Source: Rhopalosiphum padi
Taxonomy: Eukaryota; Arthropoda; Insecta; Hemiptera; Aphididae
Direction: 5' to 3'
Assembly: GCF_020882245.1 (NCBI RefSeq)
Contig: NC_083598.1
Coordinates: 78,249,714-78,313,713, forward strand
DNA length: 64,000 nucleotides
Part shown: piece after piece, positions 35,142-49,000 of the stretch
Position numbering within the stretch: position 1 is the first letter of the stretch
Layout of the letters: every line of letters starts with the position of its first letter
The notes under the pieces: model-generated
Told to the model about the DNA's origin: nothing
The model's input: the letters and a program-made list of their open reading frames with translations, nothing else
Database searches by the model: none
Position numbers and translations under genes: made by a program

Positions 35142-35640
35142 TTCATCATAATTATGCATTAATAATTTTCTTATGCAATATAGGTATAGTTATCATAGAT
35201 TAAACCGATAGTTAAATTTTTTAATATTATTGTCAAAGTAGTTGGATTAGGTAACCTCTTTGCTGTATAATATTTTGTCATTGAGTAAGTCGCCGCAATA
35301 TCTATTAAATTTGAATTCAGCGATAAATCAATGAAAAACGAATCTTAACGAGGACGAGCTGCCAGCAAATACGTATTAGTAATACGGTACTACTAAGTAC
35401 TAACAAGTATAATATTTATTATTTTATGATATATAATATATATATTATATATATATATGATTTTCTCGAGTTAGTAGTGACTTAGCACAAACTCGGGACT
35501 TAGAAGTACAAACGGTATATACGTATAGCACTCAATCGAATGAATAACGTTATTTTTCGAAAATTCAATATGGTGTGGTTCGGAAATTGTACCTCAAAAT
35601 ATGCGTAACTATATCAATCTTTGGCAATAATCTTATATTA
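35142..35640. other. AT-rich non-coding DNA
   Basis: Contains an alternating TA tract near 35431-35458. No gene seen. Confidence 0.35.
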
Positions 35641-36830
35641 TTATATGTATATAGGTATTAAGTGTGTGGCCTCGTCGACGAGGTCCGCCTATAATAATAT
35701 ATTATATTAACATCGCGCGGTTTTCGTTGATTTTCTCTCGCACACCTGTTGTACGCGTGTGGGCATATTCACGATAATTATTATTGTATTGCATACATCT
35801 ATAATATTATATGTACTATATGTATAATTTGTATTATATAAATGACGCGAATACGTTTTCCCGCGTCACGTCGTCGCACCAGCTGCTATAGATACGAACG
35901 TCGAACACGCGTGTCTCTCTAACAGTCTAACGCATGTTATGTTATTGTTATATTTTCTAAACAGGTATACGAAGAACATATGTGCACGTCCCGAGGCCCC
36001 CGCGGTCCAACGGGGGAGAGGGCAGGACGGATGCTGGGGAGGTGCATAACTAATGTGGTGGCGTGCGAACGGTACCTATATTATAATACACAGTATAACT
36101 ATTCGTAGTGTGGTGGTGACGGTGAACATCACGGCGAGAGGAGGAGTGGCGATGGCAGTGTTATATTCTTCTTCTTCTCCGAGACTGTGCGCACCTTTTG
36201 ACCTCGGAGACGGCGGCCGTTCCCGGCAGGACTGCAGCGTATCTTTAGATCTCGATCTTTATATTTATATGTATATGTAGTAGGTATATACGACGACGAC
36301 GATGAACCACGGCGGTACATATACCACGGTCGTGGTGGTGGAGGCGACCGCGGCAAAGCAGACGATCGAGTACTGAGGAGAACAACAACTGCGCGCAGAG
36401 AGCCAACACCGCGGTCCGCGACACAACCCATTATTATTATATTATTTAACATCCGATGCAATACGTATATATTAAATATATATACAGTATACACACACAC
36501 GCTCGTGTGGATATAATAGGTACGGCGGACGGGCGATATGACCGCGGGCCGTTTATCGGGTGCCATCGCGTGGAGGCCGTCCGACAAATTGAAATTTCCA
36601 CCGGAAACTCGCGTCACGCGCTCCGCACTATTTCGCAGGACGATTGATCGATCGATCGCTGGCTTGTACGTATAAATATAGCGATGGTAATAATATTATA
36701 GCTGGCAGATACCTTCTACTACTACTATACGGTCGGTGGACCGATTGGCGGCGCGTGACTTGTACGAGCAAGATGAGCGCGGCAAAAGAGAATCCGATGT
36801 CACGAAATCGAATCGATTTTGTTTGAAAAG
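35640..36830. other. CpG-rich island, possible promoter or first exon
   Basis: Strong rise in GC and CpG against an AT-rich background (for example 35850-36020 and 36160-36440). Overlapping open frames exist on both strands, including 162 codons on the minus strand (36129-36617). They are low-complexity and match nothing I know, so I treat them as a by-product of composition. Confidence 0.4.
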
Positions 36831-38157
36831 TTTAAGTGTACAATTATTAGTAACCTATACGCCATATTATGGTATCCACCAACTGTTATGGTTTTCGAAA
36901 AATAAAACATTAAGTGTAGGTAGTTGATCGATTTTAAAAATTGTGTTTTAAACGTATCCCACTATCCCCGGACAAATCGATATAGTATAGTTATTATATT
37001 ATAACACAATACTCGTACGTTTTATACCATAACAATTCTTCGCAGATTCACACGCGACCGGGTGACCGCCAGGATAACAAATCGTCGCAGAGCACGCACG
37101 ATATAATAATAAAATATAATATGTTATTATAATATAAGCGAACTATATATTATGTTTATATTCAAATAGTTAAAAGAAAATGGTTTGAAGATTAATATGT
37201 CTTAAAAATCGAAAATATAGGTGCACACGTAGATTATATTATGGTGTATTCCGCTGACTTTCAATCGAACATATGTTTTCTATTACTCTGGGAACAGGCC
37301 CCCGGGGGAATAGGCATTGTTTTAGAAATTACCTAATAGTCGTTAATATCCCTATACTTAATATGTATGCATACGATAGCATGTCGTATTTTAATTTTTT
37401 AATCTGTGGATGATCTTTTTTCCAAAATAATATTATACTATAATAATTGACGGACATATAGTTGAAACAATCGAATTTACTTCAAAAAATAATAAAAAAT
37501 CTGAAAATATTTTTTATTAAAATATGATAAAAAAATATTATGTTTTTTTATAACTTTTAAAAGAATGACTAATGACAACATATCATTGAAAATTTCATAT
37601 TTAGTAGCTGAGTATTTTTAGTTTATGTCGAGTTTAAAAAGAGTGGTAAATTATAGGTAGAGGTAGAAAATTTTAATTTCAATGAATGGGGTAGTGTATT
37701 TAAATTTTATGTGGTATCCCTGTGCTACTGAAAAAATTTTTTTTTTCACTAATCAAAATATTAAATACTTATAATTAATATATTACTATTTACTATGCTT
37801 TTATTCAAAAAAGTAAACACTTTTTCTTTCGGTTTGAACCGACGACGCCGCGACTGCTTTCGCATTGTTTAAACATTTTAATAGTTTTAGAAACATTTAC
37901 CTAGTGTTAAATTTAAAAATAATAAATTTGATTTATGTTATAACATGATTTTATAATATTCAATAATTTATATTCCTTAAAAGTATGGAATATAATTTAT
38001 TAATGATGAGTTAATTCTACGGTTAATTCTTAATACAATAATATTTAAAAAAAAAAATAAAAACTGGATTGGTATTGAAAAATTGTTATACAGGATAATC
38101 AATTTAATCAGCTACAGTGCTACACTAATTAATAATTATTATTATTGTATAAGCATC
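36831..38157. other. Gene-poor AT-rich stretch
   Basis: No coding frame or clear repeat recognised. A short GC-richer spot lies at about 37040-37090. Confidence 0.35.
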
Positions 38158-38907
38158 AACAGTTCCTATGCTTTTTTCCTTCTTCGACCTGTAATTTATA
38201 CGTACTTTACGTACTAGGTACATATTATACGCATTGAACTCATTACTAACACAATTTATACTTAACCTATAGTTAAAATAATCGACGTATTCACTTAATA
38301 GATCTAGAATCTTTAGATAATTGTTCAGTAGAGTATGTTTAACAGCAAAAAAATAATTATATTTTTATATTTGAATAGAACCCACAACTCATAAGACAGG
38401 CCCGTGCGCAGGATGTCATAGTATCGATAAACACAAATTAAATAGGTGAATAATATGATGCGGGTACGAATTTAGTAAAGTGAATGAGTGGTTTTTATTC
38501 GAGAATGTTTGAACTAGCCTAAGTTTGGACATAACGATACCACAATGGGTGTATAATCGATAGTATAATACGCATCAAATTTGAATATCATGCATTTTAA
38601 AATCCATTGATTATAAAGCGAGATTATCAGTGTTTTTGGTGTCTAAACTTATAATATAAAATATCAATACATATATAAAAAAACTTCTCTCTTTCTTTCT
38701 CTATCTCTCTCAAACACACAGAGGAGAAACACAATTTATCCGCATCATCGTTCGAGAACGCTGTTCAATCTAGACAAAAACTATACTACCTATTATAGGA
38801 AATATGAATATTTTATAATATTAAATTATTAATATATCGATAACGGTTTTCGTTTGTGGTATTTCATTGATTTTGTAAGCTGTAAATATTCTATTTAATA
38901 TATTGAA
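38158..38907. repeat. Direct repeat A, copy 1 (750 bp)
   Basis: Nearly identical, over its whole length and in the same orientation, to 43515-44265. Landmarks are TTCGACCTGTAATTTATACG, a CTCTCTTTCTTTCTCTATCT tract and TCCGCATCATCGTTCGAGAA. It directly abuts repeat B copy 1. Non-coding. Confidence 0.9.
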
Positions 38908-39380
38908 TAAGGCTTATTTGGGTGGATGGAGGGGGGTAGGAGGGTAGAAATAAGAGGACCTAGCTCCGCTAAGATGTTTAGAGCAAATCAACTCTATGAA
39001 ATTGAAAAAAAAGAATTGTTGTCAACGGTAATAAATGCTAACTCATTATGACTAAAGCTGGTAGATATTAGAAAAATGACAATAGGCATATTATGATTAG
39101 GTATTAACTATTATTATTTATCATTTGAAATATATAATATTATTTTCAATATTCTATTTATTAAAATGATGTCAATGTAATATTTTGTTCCTCTATATCT
39201 GAACCAAGTCTGCTGTTTTTGCGTCCATGACTCATTTACGTTAAATAGAACATGCAATAACATACGTTCAGAATATTATCTGTATTTTAATGTTCGATTT
39301 TTAAAGGTTTACAATTTAAAATGCTTAATAAATAAGTATATCACTGTAAAATCAAAATAGGCATTTAAAAGTAACAATGT
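38908..39380. repeat. Direct repeat B, copy 1 (473 bp)
   Basis: Nearly identical to 41900-42373 (starts TAAGGCTTATTTGGGTGGAT, ends AAAAGTAACAATGT), in the same orientation. No inverted ends or target duplication seen. Non-coding. Confidence 0.9.
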
Positions 39381-40419
39381 GTATTTTGTTTTCATGAGCA
39401 ACTCAGTAAACTATTTAGGTAAATATCAAAGTATAAATATTTTATCAACTGTATAACAAGACCAAATGAAAGAGAAGACATATATGACTCGGCAAAATAT
39501 ACCTTTTTTTATATGACCGGAACGTAACACGATTACTCAAAAATATTGTCGTGACGTTTACCAATTATGGTAAAAAAAAATATATAATTACAATAAAAAA
39601 AATTGGAATACTTCAAGTTATCATTGACATTGAGCAATTACAATTGGTCCACAATAACTAACAACTCTGGTGTCAATTCAGCTACAAACATTGTTATTGT
39701 TAAATTACAATCGAAACAGATAAAAAAGCGCCTGAAAAAATTAGATCTTCAAAAACTAAAATATTAATAACATTTGCAACCGGTGCCATTATTTCATCAA
39801 TTAGTCGTAGGAATAAATTACATGTATGTACGAAGAAAACCCTTTTTAATATTAAACTAAAAAATCAATACCTAAAATATAGAAATATATTATCATCTAT
39901 TACTATAAAATTATTAAAAATATAATATTCTCAATTAAAACTAGACCAGCCGGCAATGACTAAACTAAACTGGTAAATAATTAAAGATATTAATATTACT
40001 ATAACTGCCCAAAAAATAAATTTCCTATTCAATCCATAAAAAGTTCCTGGGGTAAAAGTTACACGTTTCTCATAAATCAAAAGAAATATTAAATTACTTT
40101 AATAATTTTGTTACCAGTGCTGCACAGAATATAATATATATATAATACAATTCAACATAAAAAAAACAATTATTATTTCACAATACAAATAAAATAGAAT
40201 TTAGTCAATCCAAAATTAATAATTTGAAAATATGGTTTCAGAGTTATCTTAATGTGTTTCTATAATCGATTTATTGAGTTTCAGCTTGAACGGGTTTCTT
40301 CTGTTATTGATAGTTTCATGAATTGTGGTACATTTTTTAAAATTAATAAAAGCAAAAAAAAATCACGGAATGGTTGATAAGATCGAGGGCATTTTATTAT
40401 ATTGGTATCCTGCTCGTTC
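39381..40419. other. AT-rich non-coding DNA
   Basis: Nothing recognised. Confidence 0.3.
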
Positions 40420-40573
40420 AGAAAAGCTAAGGGATAGTCAATAAATGATACTTTACAGCAGAGTACTCCAATATTTTTCTATCCTTATGAAATCTGATAA
40501 TAATAAATGGTGTTTTTTTTTTTATATTTTATTGTTATACCAACTGAATGTTGCATTTGTCGAACCAGATGTC
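40420..40573. repeat. Repeat fragment related to 46845-46982
   Basis: The segment from AAGGGATAGTCAATAAATGA to TCGAACCAGATG is shared with 46850-46982. There it lies within a longer direct repeat, and the sister copy at 44.3-45.0 kb lacks it. Confidence 0.7.
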
Positions 40574-40689
40574 GTTGAAATTTATTTTTTGTCGAAGTTG
40601 GTGAAATCGCGGCGCCGTCACAACGCCCAGCAGGTAGCAGCACATGACGGCAACAAAAATTAAATCTAACGCCGTAAACATGTTTACGG

Positions 40690-41595
40690 AAAACAAGCGA
40701 AAGGGCATGTATCCGTGTATCCCTGTATCCATTGCGGCATCAAAAAGTGGTTTTAGACTAAAAATACCTACAGGGCCGTCCCGATGGTTCACGGGGCTCG
40801 GGACAGAGTAAAATTGCGGGCCAAAAATGTTTAAAATATCACTATTGCGCGTCAATTGCATATACAGAGTGATTCTTTTATCATTAAACACTTATTATTT
40901 CAGTGTTAACTTTTTTCAATTTTTTTTTTCAAAATTATTAGTTTCATGTTTTTCTATAACTATATACCATTTTTATTTTTTTCACCCTTAATTTAAATAG
41001 TGAAATCATAATCAACTTTTAATTTCCAAATAGTAACCCATATTTAAAATATCATAAAATATTAGGGCTCTTTTTTTTATGAACTTTAAGGTTTAAAATT
41101 ATTATTTTTCATTTAACCTTGAGTATAGTATAGCTACTCAAAGTTGGGTGGTTTGAGGTTTTTAGGTGTTTGTCCTACAGACTATTACGACTGTGAGGCA
41201 TTGGTAACTACAGGTACAAAGTTCATCACAGCGTCAATAACGAGTTTATTATAGAGATGTTCCGAGTAGATACTTTGTTATAAATCATGTACCGAGTACT
41301 GGCCGAATAAAATTTTTAATATAATACATATTATAAAATTTATAGAAAACAATATTTTGGAGCGAACCTCATTGGGGTTTTGTAATAATCTAAATACACA
41401 TCTCGTTATTAAAGTCACAAAAACCTTTTTTTTAACTCTAACTTGTTTAATATTTAAAATTTCAAAAAAAAAACCCAATAAAGTTCACTATTAAATACTG
41501 TGCTCTATAAACTTCATAGCATTACTCTAAATCTAAAACCACTTTTTGATGTCATTATGTTTGTTTTCCGAAGACAAGTTTTTACCGCTGAAAAT
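40690..41595. repeat. Inverted-repeat element, about 0.9 kb
   Basis: CATCAAAAAGTGGTTTTAGA at about 40739 is matched inverted by TCTAAAACCACTTTTTGATG at about 41533. CGGAAAACAA near 40687 is matched inverted by TTGTTTTCCG near 41562. A 118-codon minus frame (40535-40891) crosses the left edge and is not a convincing gene. Confidence 0.45.
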
Positions 41596-41899
41596 GAACA
41601 GTGTACCAACCTCTTAACATAGTACCATTACCTGCGGGTATTAGTGAATAGTGATACATTTTGTATTTAGTATTTATTTTTTCAGTACTTAGTTTTAAAA
41701 ATTAAATATCGATATCAATTGTTTTTTTTGTTGTTCTTCACTAGGTAATTGTTAAAAATTTTAATATAAAAAGTTAAAACACTACAAAGTATATTGATGA
41801 ATTTGAATAATACGTATGACTGTATGAGCTAAATACAACAGACTATAGTGCCTATACAACCGGTTCGTTGTAGTGAAGTCATGGATTTATTATGATGTA

Positions 41900-42373
41900 T
41901 AAGGCTTATTTGGGTGGATGGAGGGGGGGTAGGAGGGTAGAAATAAGAGGACCTAGCTCCGCTAAGATGTTTAGAGCAAATCAACTCTATGAAATTGAAA
42001 AAAAAGAATTGTTGTCAACGGTAATAAATGCTAACTCATTATGACTAAAGCTGGTAGCTATTAGAAAAATGACAATAGGCATATTATGATTAGGTATTAA
42101 CTATTATTATTTATCATTTGAAATATATAATATTATTTACAATATTCTATTTATTAAAATGATGTCAATGTAATATTTTTTTCCTCTATATCTGAACCAA
42201 GTCTGCTGTTTTTGCGTCCATGACTCATTTACGTTAAATAGAACATGCAATAACATACGTTCAGAATATTATCTGTATTTTAATGTTCGATTTTTAAAGG
42301 TTTACAATTTAAAATGCTTAATAAATAAGTATATCACTGTAAAATCAAAATAGGCATTTAAAAGTAACAATGT
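41900..42373. repeat. Direct repeat B, copy 2 (474 bp)
   Basis: Second copy of 38908-39380, differing by one extra G in a G run and a handful of substitutions. Here it is not joined to repeat A. Confidence 0.9.
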
Positions 42374-42736
42374 ACTAAAACATATTATGTTTTTTACTTT
42401 AAATCTAAAGATATACAAATTCACTCTTATCTTACAGATAAACACACAGGATTGGTTAAGCTAAACGAAAGTTGTCTATGGGGAGGAAAAAAATAAAATA
42501 TAGTGTGCTGATATATCATTTATAGAATGTCAGAATGTCGTCTTAACCATAAGTGGTTATTTCCTTTATCTATTTAGCTAGCATTATTTCCTTGTCGTTT
42601 CTTATTTAGTGGTGCAATTTATCTTGTTATAGACTTAACTGTGGGGTAACAACCCTTTAATAAACCCTCTTGTGACAAACATGAGAAACGATGACAATAA
42701 TTTATCAATAAAATGTAGTATATAAATTTTGTAATA

Positions 42737-42912
42737 TAGTAGAATCTGCTTATTTGGGACACCACATAAAGGGGACAACCGCTTAATAGGGACAGATTGC
42801 ATAGTCCCGAACGCATGTATCGGTTTATTAGTTATTCGGTTAATCAGGATAGCCGGATAATGGGGACAAATAGATCACTACCCAATGTTATCCAATTAAG
42901 CAGATTCTACTG
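42737..42912. mobile_element. Pogo/Tigger-like MITE, 176 bp
   Basis: Left end TAGTAGAATCTGCTTATTTG, right end (inverse) AATTAAGCAGATTCTACTG, flanked by TA. Internally GGGGACAA motifs recur in both halves. No coding capacity. Confidence 0.8.
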
Positions 42913-43514
42913 TATATAACAATTGTTATCACCATCAAATGATGTAATATAAAGTCTATAAAGGGGATAATGAATCACTCTCATGCTTAAGTTTGGCATA
43001 CACGTGTTCAGTCCCCTAAAGAAAAAAAGTTGAAATTTCACCTATCCTGAATGGGTAACTGTATATTTTATTATTGATAATATACAATATAGAATGATCA
43101 ACAGAGATTTTGGTAAAATTAAAGAAGTATAGAAATTTAGAACGGATTAGAATCACAAACAATGATTAATTTACTATACCTATTACAACAGAACAGAAGA
43201 TGTTTGTTCGTTTCAATTTTATCAAGTAGATACTTACAAAATTAATACAAAACAATTTAGTTATTGCTCAGATAAGTTTAAAATACTCCTCAAGTCTCTA
43301 CATTCTTAAAGTTTCTCAAAAACGTGTTTTTAATAAAATAGATTTTTTGTTTTTTATACATTTTTTTTATATTATGTAATATACTCGTAATATTATACAT
43401 TATTAATTGTGAAAAAAATTGACTTATTAAAACTGTATAAAACTTCATTCCTGGTTAAGTCCTGGACCCTATAATAGATAGTTAAATACTTTACTGACTT
43501 TAAACACGGTATTT

Positions 43515-44265
43515 AACAGTTTCTATACTTTTTTCCTTCCTCGACCTGTAATTTATACGTACTTTACGTACTAGATACATATTATACGCATTGAACTCAT
43601 TACTAACACAATTTATACTTAACCTATAGTTAAGATAATCGACGTATTCACTTAATAGATCTAGAATCTTTAGATAATTGTTCAGTAGAGTATGTTTAAC
43701 AGCAAAAAAATAATTATATTTTTATATTTGAATAGAACCCACAACTCATTTAGACAGACCCGTGCGCAGGATGTCAAAGTATAGATAAACACAAATTAAA
43801 TAGGTAAATAATATGATGCGGGTACGAATTTAGTAAAGTGAATGAGTGGTTTTTATTCGAGAATGTTTGAACTAGCCTAAGTTTGGACATAACGATACCA
43901 CAATGGATGTATAATCGATAGTATAATACGCATCAAATTTGAATATCATGCATTTTAAAATCCATTGATTATAAAGCGAGATTATTAGTGTTTTTGGTGT
44001 GTAAACTTATAATATAAAATATCAATACATATATAAATAAACTTCTCTCTTTCTTTCTCTATCTCTCTCAAACACACAGAGGAGAAACACAATTTATCCG
44101 CATCATCGTTCGAGAACGCTGTTCAATCTAGACAAAAACTATACTACCTATTATAGGAAATATGAATATTTTATAATATTAAATTATTAATATATCGATA
44201 GCGGTTTTCGTTTGTGGTATTTCATTGATTTTGTAAGCTGTAAATATTCTATTTAATATATTGAA
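43515..44265. repeat. Direct repeat A, copy 2 (751 bp)
   Basis: Second copy of 38158-38907. It ends at the same base (TATTGAA), after which the sequence differs from copy 1, where repeat B begins. Confidence 0.9.
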
Positions 44266-44332
44266 ATTAATCGTAGATTATGATGTACTTAGTTTTTTCA
44301 ACGAATAGGCGTTTAGACGGATCTAAGTTGGA

Positions 44333-45003
44333 TATTATATGACTTCATTAAATTATATTATTAAATCAAATATTTAAAGATTGTTTTAAATGAAAAATTT
44401 AAATAGTGTATGACTTCAAAATTTTATATTATTTTTAAAATTTGGATCATCATTAGGAAAAAATATTTTTAACAGTCCATAACTTAAATGTTATAATGTC
44501 TCAAATCTATAAGCTTCTGGATCAGAAAAGCCAAACCTAACCACATGTTTCTGATTTAAGATATTTTTAGGTCATGACAACATTTCAAGTCACCGATTTT
44601 CAAAATACTATTTAGTCGTTCGCTATGCAAATCGATTAGTTTATATATTATTTTCAATTGTTTTAAAATAAACAAGACCTTTATTTAGCTTAATAATATC
44701 AGATATGACATCATGTACTGTTTCAATTTTATAACACTCGAAAGTCGAAATATGTCATTGCTAAATTAGTACTATTTGTAACCACGAGTGTATACAGATT
44801 TACAGATATTGTTTTATTTATATACATTTGAAATTCTCATTTTTTTTTTTTTTTTTTTTTTTTTATATATGAATATTTAAAAAATAAAAATAAATATTAT
44901 GCACAATTCATTTTCATAGGAATTTGAAGTTCACGTTTTTGTCAAAATTTGTCAATCTGTTGAAAATATACTAGCTATCATAAAAGATAGATAGTCTACT
45001 CTA
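44333..45003. repeat. Direct repeat E, copy 1
   Basis: Shares with 46581-47452 the marks ATTATATTATTAAATCAA, GTGTATGACTTCA, CATAACTTAAATGTTA, TTTCTGATTTAAGATATTTT and GTCGAAATATGTCATT. It is moderately diverged. It lacks the ~130-bp segment found in copy 2. A 25-T run lies at 44840-44864. Confidence 0.75.
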
Positions 45004-46580
45004 GATTCCAAGTCCAGTCGTTTACTATGATCAATCCTATTTCGAGGCCCATTACTAGGTTTCTAATAAGTGTTTTTGTACGTAGTCAGGGAGTTAGACG
45101 TTCGCTCAACCACCAAACGAAAGGACCCGTTCACAAGAATTAGTGAAAGTCAGTAGGGGTAACTGGAATATACGAAATAATATATTCGGTGACGGTAGTG
45201 CCAATTTCCCTACGACCGCTCTACAATTTTTACAATAAAATTATTTTTGTTAAACGGATTCATAAAATTTTTTTATTCATGCAGAGCTGTGGTGCGTCCC
45301 TTAAATTATAACTTTCGTGTTATACATTACTCATAAGATTTAAACGTATTTTGCTAATTTGTGTAGATTGCATTATGTAAAAACAAAATAAATACCATAT
45401 TTTCGGGATAAAACATACGACACAAAATATAGTTAAAGTATTTTGTGTTGCAGTTCGTCTCCGCTCAAAATCGTTTTTCGTATACAGTGATAAAAGTATC
45501 ACTGAATTCAAATGTAATACACATATATTAGTGAAATATTTTAATATTTATTACCTACTTAATACCAATAAATGTACAGATGAGCAATACCCATTTTACA
45601 ACCATATTTTTAGTCTGACTTTTAGAATAATTTAAGCCAAACATTAACTTACAATGTTTGGGATATTACATTTTAATAATTTATTTAAAACATTATGTAT
45701 CGTGATTAAAATGGTCTCTAATAACATTATATACGTATTCAATAATATATTTACGTCTTCAATTCAATTATTACTCAATGTCCTTCTAGCGGAATCGTGT
45801 TCCTTTGAAATTAATTTACTCTTCATTTGAAAATGTTCTTGTTAATCTGTGTAATATTACAGTATACAATCTTAGGGGTTTATTCAATTAGTACTTGAAT
45901 ATTAACTTTCATATTGAAGCATACTGCTATATCGCATTGTATATTGTCATATATCTAAAATTGTATATAACTTGGTTTTCGATAATATACTTTGGTCTTA
46001 CCCGTTGTTCTTACTATTCAAATAGCAACCCGAAGACTAGGTGTTGATAAACGCAACTGATATAATATCTATAATATAGTTTATTGTGAAATTCAAAGTA
46101 AAATAATTGAAGAAAAAAATCATTATTACATATATTGTACGATATTGATAAACAATATTTAGTTTAAGTATTAATAATGTAGTCTTAAATATAGAAAAAT
46201 TGAAATTTATTAAGTAAAACGATGTTAATTAAATGTTAATAAATTAACGTATGTTTTAAACCTGATCTTGTTTATTAAAGTACAATTTTTTACATTGAAA
46301 CGTTGTAACTAAAAGTTAATACAATAGAATCATTTATTTTCATTAATTTTAATTAATAGAATCAAATCAATATAATGTATAAAAATAATTCCAATGTACA
46401 CTGCAAAGCACAATTTGTAGTTAAGTTGAAGACGATGCTCCTAAAATTAAAATAATAATAGATTGATTTAATTAAAAATTTTTATTTTTTATTGAATAAT
46501 ATATATATATATATATATATATCTGTTATAGTACCGAATATAAAATATATAAAATATATAATATATATATAAAATATATA
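45004..46580. other. Gene-poor AT-rich stretch
   Basis: A less AT-rich part lies at 45050-45220, without ORF support. An alternating TA microsatellite lies at 46499-46522. Confidence 0.35.
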
Positions 46581-47452
46581 AATTATATGACCTCATCAAA
46601 TGTGAAATTATATTATTAAATCAAGTATGTAAAGTTTGTTTTAAATTAAAAATTAAAATAGTGTATGACTTCATAATTTTATAATTTTTTTAAAATTTGA
46701 ATCATTACTATAAAATGTTTGTTTAAACAATTGCAAAAATTAAATAAAAATATCGACTAAGTCACATAGCTAACTATCAAAAAATATTTTAACGGTTCAT
46801 AACTTAAATGTTAAAATGTCTCAAACTCCTGATTCACTAAAAGCCAAGGGATAGTCAATAAACGATACTTGAAAAAGCCCGCCAATATTTTTTATCATTA
46901 TAAAATATGATAATAGTAAATCGTATTTTGTTTTATTCTTCATTTATATACCAATTTATTGTTTTATTTATCGAACCAGATGTTTCTGATTTAAGATATT
47001 TTTAGGTCATGCAACATTTCAAGTCACTGATTTTCATGATACTAATATTTGGTCGTTCACTTTGTAAATCGATTAGTTCATACATTATTTTAAATTGTTT
47101 TAAAACAAATAATTACCTTACTTTAGCTTAATAATATCATCAGATGATATCATGTACTATTTAAATTTTATAATACTTGAAAGTCGAAATATGTCATTTC
47201 TAAATCAGTACTATTTGTAATAGTAATATTTGTAATATGTGTGTGCTGTACAGATTTAAACATTTTAAACATACTGTTTTTCAGTTATTCGTACACATAT
47301 GAAATTCTCATTATTTTTTACATTTTATTTTATATGCATATTTAAAAAATAAAAATACATGGTATAAGCATTTGAAGCTCACTTTTTTGTCAAAATTTGT
47401 CAATCTGTTGATAATATACTAGCTATCGTAAAAGATAGATAGACTAGACAAA
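46581..47452. repeat. Direct repeat E, copy 2
   Basis: Diverged copy of 44333-45003, in the same orientation. It includes the extra block 46850-46982 that is also present at 40420-40573. Confidence 0.75.
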
Positions 47453-49000
47453 ATCTACATTAAATGCTACATTGTATTAAAAAAGTTCAGGTTTAAAAAA
47501 TAATATGTGTCGTGCAAATTTCAAAAATAGTCGTACAAATCTATGCTAATTAGTGACCTAGTTATATTTTTAAATAAGTTCATTTTAGTAGACCAGTAAA
47601 TATAAGCCTAATGACACCTATTGATATTATAATAACTTTATTTATACATTTTTAAAAATTACTATTGTTATTAAATTACGTATTTATAAAAATGAAAAAT
47701 ATAATTTGTATGTACAACTTTGGTATGGTAACAAAACAATTTATGTAATACTTATAATGGTTTTAAACATTTTTCAGGTCCTAATTCAATATCTATGCAC
47801 TTTCTGAATTAAAACTCTCCGTACGCGTGTATTAGTAAATCTATATTTTTAGATTTATGTAACATTCAATCAAATTCAGCAAATAAATGTTTATTTTAAC
47901 CATGCGCTTATTAGTTATCTCGTGCAGTTTATTTTTTATTATTTTTAAAATTAAAACGTATATACGATTAGTATCATTATTTATTTTGTGTATGGTGTAC
48001 CGTTTGAATTCAACGACGTACCCGAGTCCATAACAAAGTTATTATTTATTATTTATAATTTGATACTTGCTAACATTATATTATTATCGTACTGAACCTA
48101 TGACACATATTTAAACTTGAGGGCTATTGAAGTCGCCAATATAAATCACGAGAGTTACCCACAACATGTGTTAACGTTTTATGTGTGGTTTAAACACTGT
48201 CTTAACTTTTCACCTTTAGTGACACAAACATTTACAACGACGGCAGTCAAATAAAAACATGATTTAATTTTAATAATCTATATTTCTCTATTTATTTATT
48301 GTTATAATAAAAACTATTTAAATATCTTTAAAAAATGAATGACCTAAAAAAATTACAAAAAATTGTTTCAAATTAATAATAATAGTTTCTTTAAAAAATT
48401 GCACTCTATTTTACTATAAATTCTATATACATTTATCAAAGTTTTCAAATTACTCAAAATATGACATAAAATGAAAAAAAGTTTCCTTAAAAATTAAATA
48501 AAAAAAATTACAAATATAGTAGACGTGGACGAACATTAACCGACGTTTTAATTTTCGGCATTTCAAAAATATTACCAAAAAATTATAAAATTTAGGAACA
48601 ATAATATTCACCACAACACGACAACGACGACTATAATCAGTGAGATAAAATCGGATAGGTACTAATTTTAGTCCGTGGTAATTTTAAAGTTTTAAATAAG
48701 TTATAATGGTTGACAAGAAACAATAAGAAGTAAACTAATGTGAAATCAGTAAAAATGACCAAAATTGTGGAAAAGTGACCTAAAAATGTAAAAAAATGAC
48801 TTAAAAAGTAATTAACACCAAAAAATGCAAAAAAAATTTAAAATAAAAATCAGTTGTTCAGATTCACCATGATAATGAAACACATTTGTAGAGCATCGTC
48901 TAAAAAGTTTAAAAAAAATAAATAAATAAATAAATACAAAATGCATCAACTTACCAACCGCTGCGCAGTGGTAGATTTCCGTTTTTAAAATCGTTTACAT
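47453..49000. other. Gene-poor AT-rich stretch
   Basis: No coding frame or clear repeat recognised. Confidence 0.35.

Noticed and set aside
36129..36617. 162-codon minus-strand open frame
   Set aside because: It lies in a CpG-rich island, is low-complexity (Ser, Pro, Arg and Tyr runs), and overlaps open frames on the other strand. No splice signals or familiar motif.
40535..40891. 118-codon minus-strand frame with a hydrophobic stretch
   Set aside because: It straddles the edge of an inverted-repeat element and a dispersed repeat block, so a chance frame across two repeats is more likely.
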